A stretch of 64,000 nt of DNA from Auanema rhodensis (GCA_964057225.1 OZ059896.1:6696001-6760000), one strand, 5' to 3'; counted from the stretch's first letter, positions 22,720 through 34,439 are shown. The notes: generated by a model not told the origin, from the letters alone. Numbers and translations: made by a program.

Positions 22720-25240
22720 ATGTCTTCAACTTCAATTGTTTTTTATTATTTTATCTTTATTTTTACTTTTCTCAATTTGTCATCATCTCAGAAGATCGTT
22801 GTCGTAGTTGGTGAGTTAATAAAATTATTTATATTACTATATATGTATAGTATAGAAATATTCTTTTTTTATTCTTTTAGTTGATGGTCTTGGTGGGTCA
22901 TTATATCATCGATTCTCACATTTACCTGGTTTGAGAACATTTGAAGAGGAAGGTGTCTGGAGTACTAAGCTGTTTCCTGTATTCCCAACTTTACCATTGC
23001 CAACTCGACATAGCTTAATGACAGGCATTTCGAAAATCTTTTTTTATTATATAAAACACATACCTTTTAGGAGTTTTACCACGACGACACGGTTTTATGG
23101 GAGATTATATGTTTGATTCAAGAAGTGGAGAAACATTCAATAATTTTACAAAATCATCAGATTTTGATCGAAAGTAAGTAAAGATTATTATTATTTAGAA
23201 AAAAATAATAAAAATTGAATGATATTTATATGAAAGAATAGTTGGAAAGTAAATTGAGGATTAAAATCTCAGATTTCCCAAGAGAAGGTGAGAATAAAGA
23301 GAACATTAGAGAGTGGATTAAGCATATAGAGTTGAAAGACAGGAAGGCTATTCTACAAAAATCCCAAGAGAACTTAGAATGTCTATAAGAATGTAATGAA
23401 GTTTTATAGAGAATACTAACTAACTCATTCACTATAGATTTTAAAATTTCAAAATTTAATTTATTAACATTTAAATTATATTAATTATATATAACTATAT
23501 TTAATTTGAGACTATGGTGGGCAAAAGAGCCAATCTATGTTACAGCTACTAAACAAAGAGCTAAAGTGGCTATGTTCTTCTTCCCTGAATGCAAGGTGAT
23601 TATTAAATTTGTTTTCTTTATGTAACACACATTCTTTACTTTATATAATTTGATATTTCAAAATATTTAGGTTGAATGGATGACCGCCCCTGCTCAATGT
23701 GTTCCACCAAGAGCAGGTAGATCGTTTGCAGATGAATCAGCTGCTAAAGCTGTTGTTGCTGCAACAAAGTAACATATTTAATTATTATAAATGAAAGAAA
23801 ATTGAATTAATATTTAGATTTCATGATCTCGTTATGGTATATCATCCTAATATTCGAGAAGAAATTTCTAGATTAGGACCAAGACGAGCAAATGAAAGAA
23901 CAGTTCATGAAATTGATAAACTTCAACAGGTAAATAGAATAAAGTTATAAGATTGTAATTAATAAATAACAAAAATAGAAAAAAATCAAAAAAAATAGAA
24001 AAAAATCAAATTTCGCATTTATAGTCATTGGAAAGATTAACAGCTCAAGCTCGTGAACGATTAGATTTGAATGTTATTGTGGTATCAACACATGGATTAA
24101 GTGATGTACCTCGACGTAATGTTAGGTAATATTAATAAAATAATAATTAAAATATATAATTTATATGATATTTATTTAATTTTTTGTTAGATTTCTGGAA
24201 GATTATGTACCAATGGAGTTAATTAATATGACTGTTGGTAGTGGAGCAATTAAGCAAGTGATTACAAAAAAAGGAAAAACACATCAGGTAATAATAGAAA
24301 TTTTTCTTTTCTTTCTTTAATTTTTTAAAATTTTAGGTCTTTACTCACTTACGATACAATAAACCTATTCCACATGTTAAAATTTATTATACAGCTTCAA
24401 AGGTTTAAATTTTCATAATTTGTCAACTTTTTTCTTATAAAATTAAATTTAAATATTAAATATTAAAATAATTTATATAATTAATTTGTGTATTTTATAA
24501 TAATTAAAATAAAATATTTTTAAAGGTTGGTGATATACCAGAATGGTATAATTATAAAAGATCATCAACAGTAGCTGATTTGGTTCTTATTGCACAGCCT
24601 GGTTTTGCTATTACGACGGTGAGTCAATATTCTGAAAAGTAAAATCATAATACTTTTAAATGACAATGACATCATTTTATTTTTAAAAAATGAAAAATAT
24701 ATTGTAAACTTTCAAATTATTTATTTATTTTTATTTAGAGAGATCAAACAAAACAATTTCCATTACCAGAATTAAATGAAATACAAAATGGAATGTCTGG
24801 TTATAATAATCAATATCCTGATATGTTAGGTGTATTTTTAGCATATGGTCCATGTATGTTTATATAAACAAAATATTAAAAAAAACAAAGTTCATTATAG
24901 TATTTCGAAAAGGTTATCGAAAAGGTTCAGTTGAATTATTAGATATTTATCATCTTATGTGTAATATACTTGAAATTGGATGTCATAATACACCACGAAG
25001 GTTAGTTTTCATTATTAATTTGATAAATTTAAATTTAAAACTTACAAGCTAACTTACAAGCGATTTAATATTATTTTGTTTTATAGATTAGTTCGTATTG
25101 ATGATGTATTGACAAGTGATGCACGTGTAGCTATGAGAGCTGGCTTGACTTCTGACGCAGCACTTCTTACTTCTAATTCAAACTTTCATACTTTATTAAT
25201 AATATTATTCTTTTTGTATCTGAAAAGAATAATTTCATAA
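22720..25240 (+). CDS. ENPP-family membrane protein, predicted inactive
   Basis: Homologue of ectonucleotide pyrophosphatase/phosphodiesterases. Exons: 22720-22810, 22881-23024, 23071-23173, 23511-23595, 23671-23768, 23818-23929, 24025-24125, 24191-24287, 24337-24402, 24526-24618, 24739-24853, 24901-25000, 25087-25240; 452 residues, phases consistent. The ATG at 22720 precedes a signal peptide (about 1-23), and a hydrophobic C-terminal segment follows residue 430, suggesting a type I membrane protein. Family landmarks are VDG at 31-33, PVFPTLPLPT at 63-72, MTGVLPRRHGF, LWWAKEPIYVTA, STHG at 232-235, GYNN at 351-354 and DMLGVFLAYGP. Catalytic positions are replaced: nucleophile Thr to Pro69, metal Asp to Arg187, His to Ser191, Asp of SDHG to Thr233, and His before GYDN to Ser350. 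Asp32 and His234 remain. Intron 2 has a GC donor. A binding or scaffold role is inferred. Confidence 0.9.
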
Positions 25241-25408
25241 AATGATCTCGTAAAATCGTTTAAAAATTGTTTTCTTTTTCTTAAATATTGTCTTGTACTA
25301 AAACTGTGATTGTTTGAGTTTTATGAAACTCATCCAAATAATATTTTATTGTTATGTTGAAAGACTTACCATGTATCATATATTGAAATATTATTTAATT
25401 AATAATAT

Positions 25409-25414
25409 AATAAA
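25409..25414 (+). promoter_or_regulatory. Candidate polyadenylation signal for the ENPP-like gene
   Basis: A clean AATAAA hexamer lies about 170 bp after the stop codon at 25240, followed by GTTG-rich sequence. It is a plausible 3' end for this transcript. Confidence 0.45.
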
Positions 25415-25502
25415 GTTGAAACTTTACAAACTTTCATGAGCATTATGAAAAAAAGTGATTAGATAGTAGAGAAAGGAAGGAAGGAAGAAAAGAAAATTCT
25501 AT

Positions 25503-25586
25503 ATTGAAATTCCATCCCCGCAGTTATGATGCATTTATCGCCAATGGTGGATAAATGAAACATAACACGGGGATGGTATATTCAAT
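25503..25586. ncRNA. Long hairpin resembling a microRNA precursor
   Basis: The 84-nt inverted repeat folds into blocks of 6 bp (25503-25508 with 25581-25586), 9 bp (CCATCCCCG 25512-25520 with 25568-25576), 6 bp (GTTATG 25523-25528 with 25561-25566) and 8 bp (CATTTATC 25532-25539 with 25550-25557), around a 10-nt loop. Only small internal loops interrupt about 30 pairs, the size and shape of an animal pri-miRNA. Neither arm matches a microRNA I recognise, and the coding strand cannot be decided. A short fold-back transposon is the main alternative. It lies about 260 bp after the ENPP-like stop codon. Confidence 0.4.
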
Positions 25587-25725
25587 TTAAGAATATTTTC
25601 TTTATATATATAGTTAGTAACAGTAATATTATAGTTAATGTTACTGTAATACTTATAAAGAGTGATTGAAGTTGTATGTAGACAATCAGCATAAACATCA
25701 GTATATGATGATTCTGATGTGAGAG

Positions 25726-25828
25726 ATTGGAAGGAAACCTTCCAATGGATGATGATCCCACATCGAATGACACATCCAACATCGGTGTTACCTTCTCACC
25801 GTATGGGCGTGTCTACAGTCACGCCCAT
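25726..25828. other. Pair of perfect 9-bp hairpins in a GC-richer island
   Basis: ATTGGAAGG (25726-25734) and CCTTCCAAT (25738-25746) enclose a 3-nt loop. ATGGGCGTG (25803-25811) and CACGCCCAT (25820-25828) enclose an 8-nt loop. The segment between about 25720 and 25870 is clearly GC-richer than its surroundings. A plus-strand frame from ATG 25745 stays open for 36 codons across the second hairpin, so a coding origin is not excluded. Confidence 0.4.
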
Positions 25829-26798
25829 CACCTCTTCAGAATATCAATCATCGATTGAATTTAGCATAACTGATTTGCATAATTCTAACAAAAAATACCG
25901 TAATCAAGAGTTTTATCTACTTAAAATTTATATTTTTACATATTCATTATAAATATATAGATATATATATATAGTACTGGTTTTTAATAAAATCAAATCA
26001 ATAAACTATTATAAAATTTAAAAAAAAAAGGAAAAAGAATATGTGAAACAAGTATAAAAAAATACATTTTATTATATTCAAATGTAAAAAAATAGAAAAT
26101 TAATTATATAATAATATATAAAGATTTATTATAAATTATTTTATTTATATTATTATTATTATTTATTTTTAAAATATCTTTATTATAACTAATAGGAATG
26201 TGTACATTTATTATAATTATAATATTAATTTTTTATAATAATAATAGTAGAATTGGAATAAATATTTGAAAAAAAAGGAAGAAGATAATATGTTGATAAG
26301 TCTGTATACATACATAGATCCTGAAGTTTCGGAAAGAATTGAAACTCTTCTCAAGCTAATTATATAAAAATTATAAATTTATTTATATGATATAGTTAAA
26401 TATATTTTTATGAATCAATCATATGTAATGTATTATTAATAATTTTTAAAAATATATAAAATTTGAGATGTACTGTTTGCCTTCATACCGTCCACTTCCT
26501 CCCAATCATCATAAGTTTGATTTCTCTAATAAATAAAATTAATTAATTTATATTTAAAGTTTTTATCAAATATATAATATTGATTTTTTATTAATTATTT
26601 ATATTATTATAATTATATAATATCATTATATGTAGATACATGTACTATTCCACTTGACATGATCATAAGTACTTACATGTATTAGCGGTATATAATAGAA
26701 ATGAAATTACTATACATATAGTTAATATTCTCAGACAAGTATTATATCTTATTAACATAATAAATTCAATTTTCTCATGTACTCTTTTTCAATTGGAT

Positions 26799-26822
26799 CA
26801 TCATCATCATCATCATCATCAT
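26799..26822. repeat. (TCA)n microsatellite
   Basis: About eight consecutive TCA triplets. Confidence 0.9.
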
Positions 26823-27825
26823 TTGATGAATATTGATTGATCGTATTACCTAGATTCATTACCGTAACCCAAAGAAAGATAATTATTGTATGTTGAACGG
26901 TATAAATGAAAGGTCATTTATAACTAAAGCAAAACCAATTTTCCAATTTTTTTTTAGAAAAAAAACTGTTGAATGATGAGAGAGAAAGAGAAAAAAGAGA
27001 TTGTTCATGATTAACTGACGTTATTTATATGACGAAAGTAACAAAAAAAATGTATAATTTCATAGAAAATTGATATACCATCATGTTGCATATGTTTCCA
27101 ACTGTCGCAAATAATCTCAAAATATTTTAAAATTGTCTTCAAATAATTATTATATATCTTATATAGAGAAAGAGATAAAAAATGAATAGAGGGAGAAGAA
27201 ATTAGCGAAGTAATGGGGTGAAGAAGAAAAAAAAGACTAAAAATAGTTGTAAATTTATATAGAATGAAATATTAAAAATAAGTTTAAAACGGAATTATTT
27301 AAAATATAAATATAATTATATATATATATATAGTTATATATATATATATATCAGTATATAACATATTTCTAGATATATATGTATATACATAGAACAACTG
27401 ATATCTTTCATCTTTATTTTACTTTATATTAACCTTTAATACTTAATTTCTTTTTCTATACATACTGCTTTCATTCTCTTCATTATCTATAAGTCTTTCC
27501 TTTTTCTGTCAAATCTTAACAAAGTCATTCTTCTGACTTTTTCCTATTTTAACTCGTTGCTATGATACGTCCTTCTCTTTTTCTCTTTTTCATCGTTAGC
27601 TACCACCATTTACCCAGCACTGCCATTCAAACTTTTCCTCAATCTTTTTTAAAAAGATTACATTGCTTCAGTACATGAATCAATTTAATTAAATATTAAA
27701 TATATTGAAATATTGAAATGTTTATTTCTAAATATTCAGATTTTTATAATCTTATAATCAACGTTTATACTTACTACACATAGTTCCTGCAGATATTTCT
27801 TATTTGAACATGTATATTCATTTTA

Positions 27826-27830
<5 letters not shown>

Positions 27831-27867
<37 letters not shown>
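27831..27867. repeat. (CT)n microsatellite
   Basis: A CT run of about 36 bp ending in CCCTC. Confidence 0.93.
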
Positions 27868-27870
<3 letters not shown>

Positions 27871-28237
27871 TATTTTGCTCAATCCATTTGTCTTACCTTC
27901 AATTCTATTTTTAGCTCTTTCAATATAAGGTCGCAAAAAAAAATATTTTTCTAATCGACTATTCATTCAAAAATCCTGATTTTAAACTTTTCTATTGAAT
28001 TGCTTATAGATAGATTCAACACTATAATGAAAAACTATGAGCAGAAATAAAGGAATATGTCGAATGTTAGGCTTCGCATGCCTGTATAGAAGAAAAGTAA
28101 GAAGGGTGGTATGTATGTGAGTATGTGAATGTGTCCGGTCTTGTGTCCTTTTTTTTTAAAAACATTCCGTGATGTCTAACAATCTTATTCACTCCTTATT
28201 CTACATAGTTTCTTATCGTTTTATTCGAATCTCAACC

Positions 28238-28366
28238 ATGTATTGGCTTCATCATAAACATCGTTTCACACCTTCTAACGGACATAGAGATGAGGAACGA
28301 AGAAGTGAAATAGAAATTGAATTCGAGAGAAATGTTGAAGTTGGCAGGATTTCGAAAAATACGTTC
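28238..28366 (+). other. Candidate first exon, unplaced
   Basis: From an ATG at 28238 there are 43 codons rich in Glu, Arg and His, ending at a GTATGT donor-like site at 28367 in phase 0. The composition is more balanced than the surrounding AT- and CT-rich DNA. No matching downstream exon was found, and the CT and ATCT tracts follow directly. It may be a real 5' exon of a gene with distant exons, or chance. Confidence 0.22.
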
Positions 28367-28404
28367 GTATGTACATATACTTTGCTACATTTTGTAATTA
28401 TACA

Positions 28405-28432
28405 TCTATCTATCTATCTATCTATCTATCTA
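28405..28432. repeat. (ATCT)n microsatellite
   Basis: About seven tandem ATCT tetranucleotides. Confidence 0.92.
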
Positions 28433-28488
28433 TATGTATATATCATACTTGGTCACATTTTAACTTTCAAACAATCCAACGTTGTCCT

Positions 28489-28491
<3 letters not shown>

Positions 28492-28580
<89 letters not shown>
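28492..28580. repeat. (CT)n microsatellite, longest in the window
   Basis: A near-uninterrupted CT run of about 88 bp. The Ser/Leu open frames across it are artefacts of the repeat. Confidence 0.97.
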
Positions 28581-28582
<2 letters not shown>

Positions 28583-29474
28583 ATTTCCTTCCTTGTTCAC
28601 AACAATTTACTTTTGTTTCTCTTACTATTTCGATTTTTTTAGAATATCTTTATATTTCGTTTGTCCATTTTTGTTCAAATATCTCTATTTAAAGAAAAAA
28701 ATATATATCGCACAATACTGCTACAGATCTATTACAAAAAAATTTGCTTTTCATAGAATAGAATAATGAAGAGAAAGGTTTATTCAGCTACCTTATCTGC
28801 TCTTTGACGTCACATGTTGCTGTAGGGCTTTGACTGAGAGAAACAGCTTCCGGGCTTTCGTTCAGACAACTTTCAGATAATTCTCATGAAAATGTCTGAA
28901 CACATATAATAGAAATCTGTTCCATATTTAGGTCGGAAACTTTTAAACAACTAAATATTTTTTTTTATATGAACTTTGAATAATTTATAACATATGTACA
29001 TATTATTATATGTATAATATTTTTATTGAAAGAATATTTTTTTGATTGAATCAAAAATAATTATAATTTCTTTGATTTACGTCACAGTATATTCTTTATT
29101 GAGTTTGTAGTCTTCCCTGGCTTCTTCTTAATATTAATAGAATAAGTATGTTTCTATAAATAGTTTGTTTAAATAAAATAATATAAATGAAGTAATTGTG
29201 GCTTCATTAACACACACACACATACATATGTATATAGACATGTTGAAGTTGTTGCAAGAATGTATTAGAGCATTAGTTAATATTTTCCATTTCGCTTTAC
29301 TAAAAGCATTACCAAAATATTTGTTTTTCTTTTAACATAACACTAATAAGACAACAATTTTTCTTATATAATATACATATATTTGAAATATTATATTATT
29401 ATTTTTAATTTATTCTTTTAAATATAAAAGAAATATTCATTTTGTATTATTTAAGATTCGAAGATTAAATAAAA

Positions 29475-29529
29475 CAAGAAAAAATTTGTTATTAACATGC
29501 TTGTTGACATGTTAATAATGCTTTTCTTG
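29475..29529. other. 55-nt hairpin
   Basis: CAAGAAAA (29475-29482) pairs with TTTTCTTG (29522-29529), and TTATTAACATG (29489-29499) pairs with CATGTTAATAA (29508-29518), around an 8-nt loop with one asymmetric internal loop (6 by 3 nt). All 19 pairs are perfect. It is close to pre-miRNA size but AT-rich, so chance or a fold-back element is possible. Confidence 0.35.
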
Positions 29530-30553
29530 TGTGTTGGAATTTCTTTTTACGGTACACTTACTTTTCGTACTTTTATCGGAAACAAACAAGACCATATTGT
29601 AGTAAAGTATGTGACTTCTGGCTTCCTTATGTATATATGTATGTAGTTATGAGAAATAAAAATATTTGAGAAAAAAAGTGAAAATAGACTGTAAAGTTAA
29701 GAGTAAAAGTTGAAGAGTGAGAAATTAACAAAAAAAAAGTTGAATCAGACATGCATATTGCATTTGACCATCAAAACAATTCCATAAAGTGAAAAGTTAC
29801 CCAATATGTAAACAAACAATTGCCAGTCAATTCATGAACTTTATGCTTTTTTTTATTTTATTTATTTTCTAAGATTTATTTCTTCAACTGTCATTTATTC
29901 ACATTTTCCGGTTCAGAGAAATCAAACACCTCTCTTGGCTTTCATTCCTTTTTTTTTTGTTTCTTATGTTTCATTTGAGGTAGTTTAATCGAAATAAAAA
30001 CTAAAACATATAAAAAACCTGGATATATCTAAGCTGTGAATCATTCATATTCTTCTATTTTCTTAATTTATTATTATTTTAATATATTTTAATAACTATA
30101 TGTAATTTCAAGTTTCCACAACTTTTATTTGAAGGCCAACTTTTTTTTTGAATCTCGAGATTATACAACTCATCATCATTCTAAATTGGTTTTGACGATT
30201 CTTTCAGTTTTTGTTTAAAATAAAAAAAGAAAATTATAGGGCTTACATGTAGAAAACCATATAAAGCGTTCATCTTCATAGAAGCCGGTTTTATGACTCA
30301 TTTCATATTTAGGAAGTAGTAACATAAGGAATTACACTTACTAGATGTACAATCATTATTTCTTATTTAAACATTTTAAATATTCATATAATTAAATTAA
30401 AATAAATATTATATGAAAGATATTTATATATATATATATATATATATATTAAGAAATATCTATTTATAATATTAAATATGATAAAAATAATATAAATTCA
30501 ATATAAATAAAGATTAAGCTGATCTGAGTTATGTATTCATAAATAAGCTTACA

Positions 30554-30591
<38 letters not shown>

Positions 30592-31806
30592 TGTATACAT
30601 GTTTAAGTTTATAAATTAATTTAGATATATAATTTTCAACAATGTTTTAAAAAAATATTAATATATGCTAACTATACTAATTATTTAATATAATATTTAT
30701 TAATATACATATATATATATATCTATTAATTTCTTTTTATATTTTCCCTTTTTAGTTTTCTTTATATTTAAAATGAAATGATTATTTGCTTGTTCTTGCT
30801 AAAACTTCTATTACGTAATATCCAAAAGAAGATAATCGTTTTCTCATCTAGCAAATGGCCAAAGTTGTCTTCTACTCAGCATCGTCGTCAAAGCATCAAT
30901 AAACTTCAATTGAAATTCAAGGATTCATATTCTATCTAACTTTAATCTTAAGAATAACAAGAAAAAAGAAGAACAAGAAGAAGAATATACTATTATAATA
31001 TAGTTAGTTTATTCTTTCAATATATTATCTATTATACTCATCTCTACTTCATTTATTATTTCATGTAAGTTTAATAATTATATTATTATTATTTTTTTAA
31101 ATGTTATAATTAAAATATAATATTTATTTGAATTTAATTTCAAAATAAAATAAAAATGTAAAAATTATTTTCATTTTTCTAATATTTTCTAATATTTTTA
31201 AAATTATTTTTTTTGTATTAAATAATAATAATATTAAATAGAATAGAAAAAGCTCTTTTCACTATTCATATTTCAATTGAATCATTTCAATATCTAGGTA
31301 TACATACATACATACATACATATACATCAATCTATTTATCTAAATATTCATTCATATCAATATATTTGATGTTTAGTGATGTATGTATGTCTTTCCACCT
31401 TCATCAGTACTTTCTAGTACTTGTTTGCTAAAAAAAAATATTTGTTTCAGTCCACATACCTCATGTTGACAATAAAAAACATTTCAACTATTTTTCCATC
31501 TTCACACATATCCAATTCTTTCTTTGAATTTATTTTATATTGTGGAAATATATCTTTATTAATAATCATTATTTAATAATTATTTGTTAAAGAAATAAAT
31601 AAATTGAAAAATGATCGGCTAACATATGCAGTCCCTGATTCAGATTTCAACTTCATTGTTAATACTTTTTTTCATATTTATATTATATTATATACATATA
31701 TATATATATAATTTCATATACATATAGTTATTCTTTTCTTTATTAATTTTAAAAAATCATTTTTTTGTCATGTTTTTATATAACCGTATGTTTCTTCAAA
31801 TATAAG

Positions 31807-32286
31807 GCAAGACCATATCGAAATACCAGATGTTGAGGAACCAACCCTCTCCAAGGCAGATGGTCAGTTAGGCATGTCCTCGAGAAATTTCAATTTGTCT
31901 TTTTCTGTTAGACAGTTTCTCTCTATCCTTTCGCTTTATTTCCCCTCATTTTGTGAAAAAATAGTATCATTATTTAAAATATAATTATATGTATAGTTAA
32001 AAATATAAAAATATCTGTTATAGAAAATATATTTTTCTAATCATTAGTCTTAATTCATCCTCCAACTCCTTGCTTCTCATCACCGAATAGAAGATAAAGC
32101 ACTTACAAAAGCGATCATGTGAAGTCTTACGTCAAATCTTTTTTTCATTCTAATTAACTATATCTATTTATGTAAAGTATAGTTAATATTTTCTTTTTTC
32201 CTTTTGGATAACACCCAAAAACAGATTTTGACGGATTGAAGCCACTTAGACTGCATGAGCTTACATTTAAACCAGCATGGAAACTA
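31807..32286 (+). other. Two candidate exons upstream of the small membrane-protein gene
   Basis: 31807-31862 follows an AG and ends at a GTCAGT donor in phase 1. 32225-32286 follows ACAG and ends before GTAAAA. Joined, they read IEIPDVEEPTLSKADDFDGL and onward without a stop, and both are GC-richer than the surrounding DNA. The second exon ends in phase 0, whereas the exon beginning at 32748 is open only in the frame needing phase 1, so at least one piece is missing if they belong to that gene. Confidence 0.25.
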
Positions 32287-32791
32287 GTAAAAATTTAATT
32301 TTGTCACAAAATATTTTTACATAACATTGCAATTATTATAATATGAAATATTTTTTAATTAATATAAGAATATATATTCAATTTTTTATTATAATTATAC
32401 TAATATGCAATGAATATATCATGTAAAATATAATGTATTATAACCAATTTTAGTCAAAATTCCATTTGAACAAGCATTAATTTCTTAAAATTTAATATTT
32501 CTTTCTTCTTTATAAATATTAAAATTATTATGTTCTATTTATTGATTTCTAATATCATATTTCTTAATTCTTATTATAATAATAATCGTATATTTTTATA
32601 TTTTATACTGAAAAATATAAATTTATACAAATTAAAAGAAAAATAAATCAATAATAATTTTTAATTTAAAATTGTCATTTAATAGTGAAATTCAGTTTTT
32701 AAAACATATATATATATATATATTATAATATATATATTTTTTTTTAGAATTTGAACTTATAAAGATTATAAGACAGTCAGAAAATTCAATA

Positions 32792-33584
32792 ATGAATGCT
32801 AGTCAAGAGGTAATAGATATATGTTATTATTATTTCTAAATACACTTTTTGTTTTAATTTTTAGATCATATCAATAAGTGTTATATTGATTATTTGTGTT
32901 GTTATATTTGTTTCATGTCTCATCATATGGTTGATTAGATGCCGTCGAGATCAAGAAGAAGGCGAAAGGCGTGAAAAGAAAAATGAACACGAAAGAGAAC
33001 TAGATGAATATGAAGGGTAATAATATTATTATTATATAAAATTATATATATATATACATATAATTTTATCTTTTTCATCATTTTAGAACACGTAACAAAA
33101 GTACTCCATTTTCACAACGCAAAGTTCATGAAGTGAAGAAAAAACCAAAAAAGCAGGAGAGTATTGACATAGAAAAAGGACAAATAGCTGTAACTGAAGC
33201 ATCAAGACATGAAGGGAATTTTGTAACTATACGAGAAGTAGGAATATATTGTCATTAATTTATAAATATATTATTTTAGTTTGAAACTAGGATTAAATCT
33301 AATCAAAATAGCCGAGATAGCATAGCAATTAAAAGAAATGTAACATTTTATATAATATCATATAATATAATTAATATTTTAACTGTAGAAACATCTGGAT
33401 ACTGTATCTGTAACAGCTACATCAACGGATACTCTTCAACGAAATGATTCAAAGGTTTTTTTATATTTATTAAAATTATTTTAATATTTCTTAATTATAG
33501 AATAATGTATTTCCTGTTGAAAGAATAGAAGAAATGGATCTTAATCCGGGTTTAAACAGTCCAATCAATTTGGAAACTATTTAA
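32792..33584 (+). CDS. Small single-pass membrane protein, unknown function
   Basis: Six exons: 32792-32809, 32865-33016, 33087-33237, 33280-33339, 33389-33454 and 33501-33584. All phases agree and the product is 176 residues. A short N-terminus containing the glycosylation sequon NAS is followed by a strongly hydrophobic helix (about residues 7-30), then RCRR and a long, highly charged tail (EEGERREKKNEHERELDEYE, then KKKPKKQ) with a polar Ser/Thr region before the C-terminal LETI. The positive residues after the helix place the tail in the cytosol. The first exon begins at an acceptor at 32748 and is open upstream of this ATG in frame, so the ATG could be internal and the true ectodomain longer. 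I do not recognise the family. Confidence 0.7.
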
Positions 33585-33740
33585 TTTGTTTTTTGGTTTT
33601 TTTTTTCAACTTGAATACAAAGCAATACGAACTCATACATGTCAAGTTTTCTCAGTGATTTTCTCCACTTTTTATCAATTCAAATCATATCTTATAATAC
33701 GGAGTCTGATGCTATTGATCAAAAGTTGTATATATTATCT

Positions 33741-33771
33741 TTTCTCTCTCTCTCTCTCTCTCTCTCTTTAC

Positions 33772-33810
<39 letters not shown>
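33741..33810. repeat. Adjacent (CT)n and (TA)n microsatellites
   Basis: A CT run of about 26 bp (33741-33767) is followed by a TA run of about 34 bp (33777-33810), just after the stop of the small membrane-protein gene and probably in its 3' region. Confidence 0.9.
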
Positions 33811-33817
<7 letters not shown>

Positions 33818-33982
33818 TTACACATATATGATCTCATTTATATTGAATTTATATAATTTGTATACTATAAATATATAATTAGTTAAGAGTCTTACCAAAA
33901 AATATAAAAGAATGATTTTCTCAAGAAAATTTTGAACAAGGAGGAATTTTCTGATAATAATATATATAATAAATAAAATAGA

Positions 33983-34435
33983 AAATGCTTTGAGAACATC
34001 ATCTTCTTCTTTCAACTTTTGTTTTTCCAAAGTTATAGCTCCACCGAATCGAGAAGCCATTACAGCATTTCCAGGCTGATCAGCAAACAATGGAATCTAA
34101 AATAATTAGAATATTTTATACACGTAGATGTTAATAAGTTCACGTAAAGTTCACGTGAACTATTATCATTTCAACAAGTTAGTAGATGTTAAGCGGTTGC
34201 ATTTATATGATTTCATGATTATTTTAGTTAAATAGCTAAGAAAACTTACGAAGACTGCGGGTTTTCCAAGATAAGCAACTTTAGTCGTACTTCCAAGTCC
34301 TCCGTGAGTTATAAACAGATTCAGACGAGGATCATTGAGAAGGGCAACCTGTGGCATCCACTTGACCAAATGAACGTTTGGCAAATGATCAGCAATATCA
34401 GTATCTTCTTCATATTTCCATATGAAAGTTACATC
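33983..34435 (-). pseudogene. UDP-glycosyltransferase fragment
   Basis: Two exons, 34435-34250 and 34096 to about 33983, are joined in phase 0 across a 153-nt intron. They encode the conserved C-terminal part of a UGT: TFIWKYE, NVHLVKWMPQ, the donor-sugar signature ITHGGLGSTTKVAYLGKPAV, then PLFADQPGNA and GGAITLEK. This domain binds UDP-sugar in enzymes that conjugate lipophilic compounds. The N-terminal acceptor-binding half, a start codon and the C-terminal membrane anchor are all absent: upstream lies a GC-rich segment with an in-frame stop, and downstream the frame degenerates after about VLKAF without a donor. It is most likely a truncated pseudogene, though the coding part itself has no internal stop. 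Confidence 0.8.
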
Positions 34436-34439
34436 TCCT

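Larger units (their letters stand above)
25241..32747. other. AT-rich intergenic region with hairpins and microsatellites
   Basis: No complete gene is recognised between the ENPP-like gene and the small membrane-protein gene. The region holds the hairpins at 25503-25586, 25726-25828 and 29475-29529, CT, TCA, ATCT and TA microsatellites, and three short open segments with splice-like borders (28238-28366, 31807-31862, 32225-32286). Some of it may be intron or 5' UTR of the gene starting at 32792. Confidence 0.5.

Noticed and set aside
29968-29985. let-7-like seed TGAGGTAGT
   Set aside because: Only the first nine bases agree with let-7, and the flanks do not form a precursor hairpin.
34149-34160. 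12-bp palindrome GTTCACGTGAAC with an E-box core
   Set aside because: A single short palindrome inside the intron of a UGT fragment. Without conservation or a second site it does not support a regulatory call.
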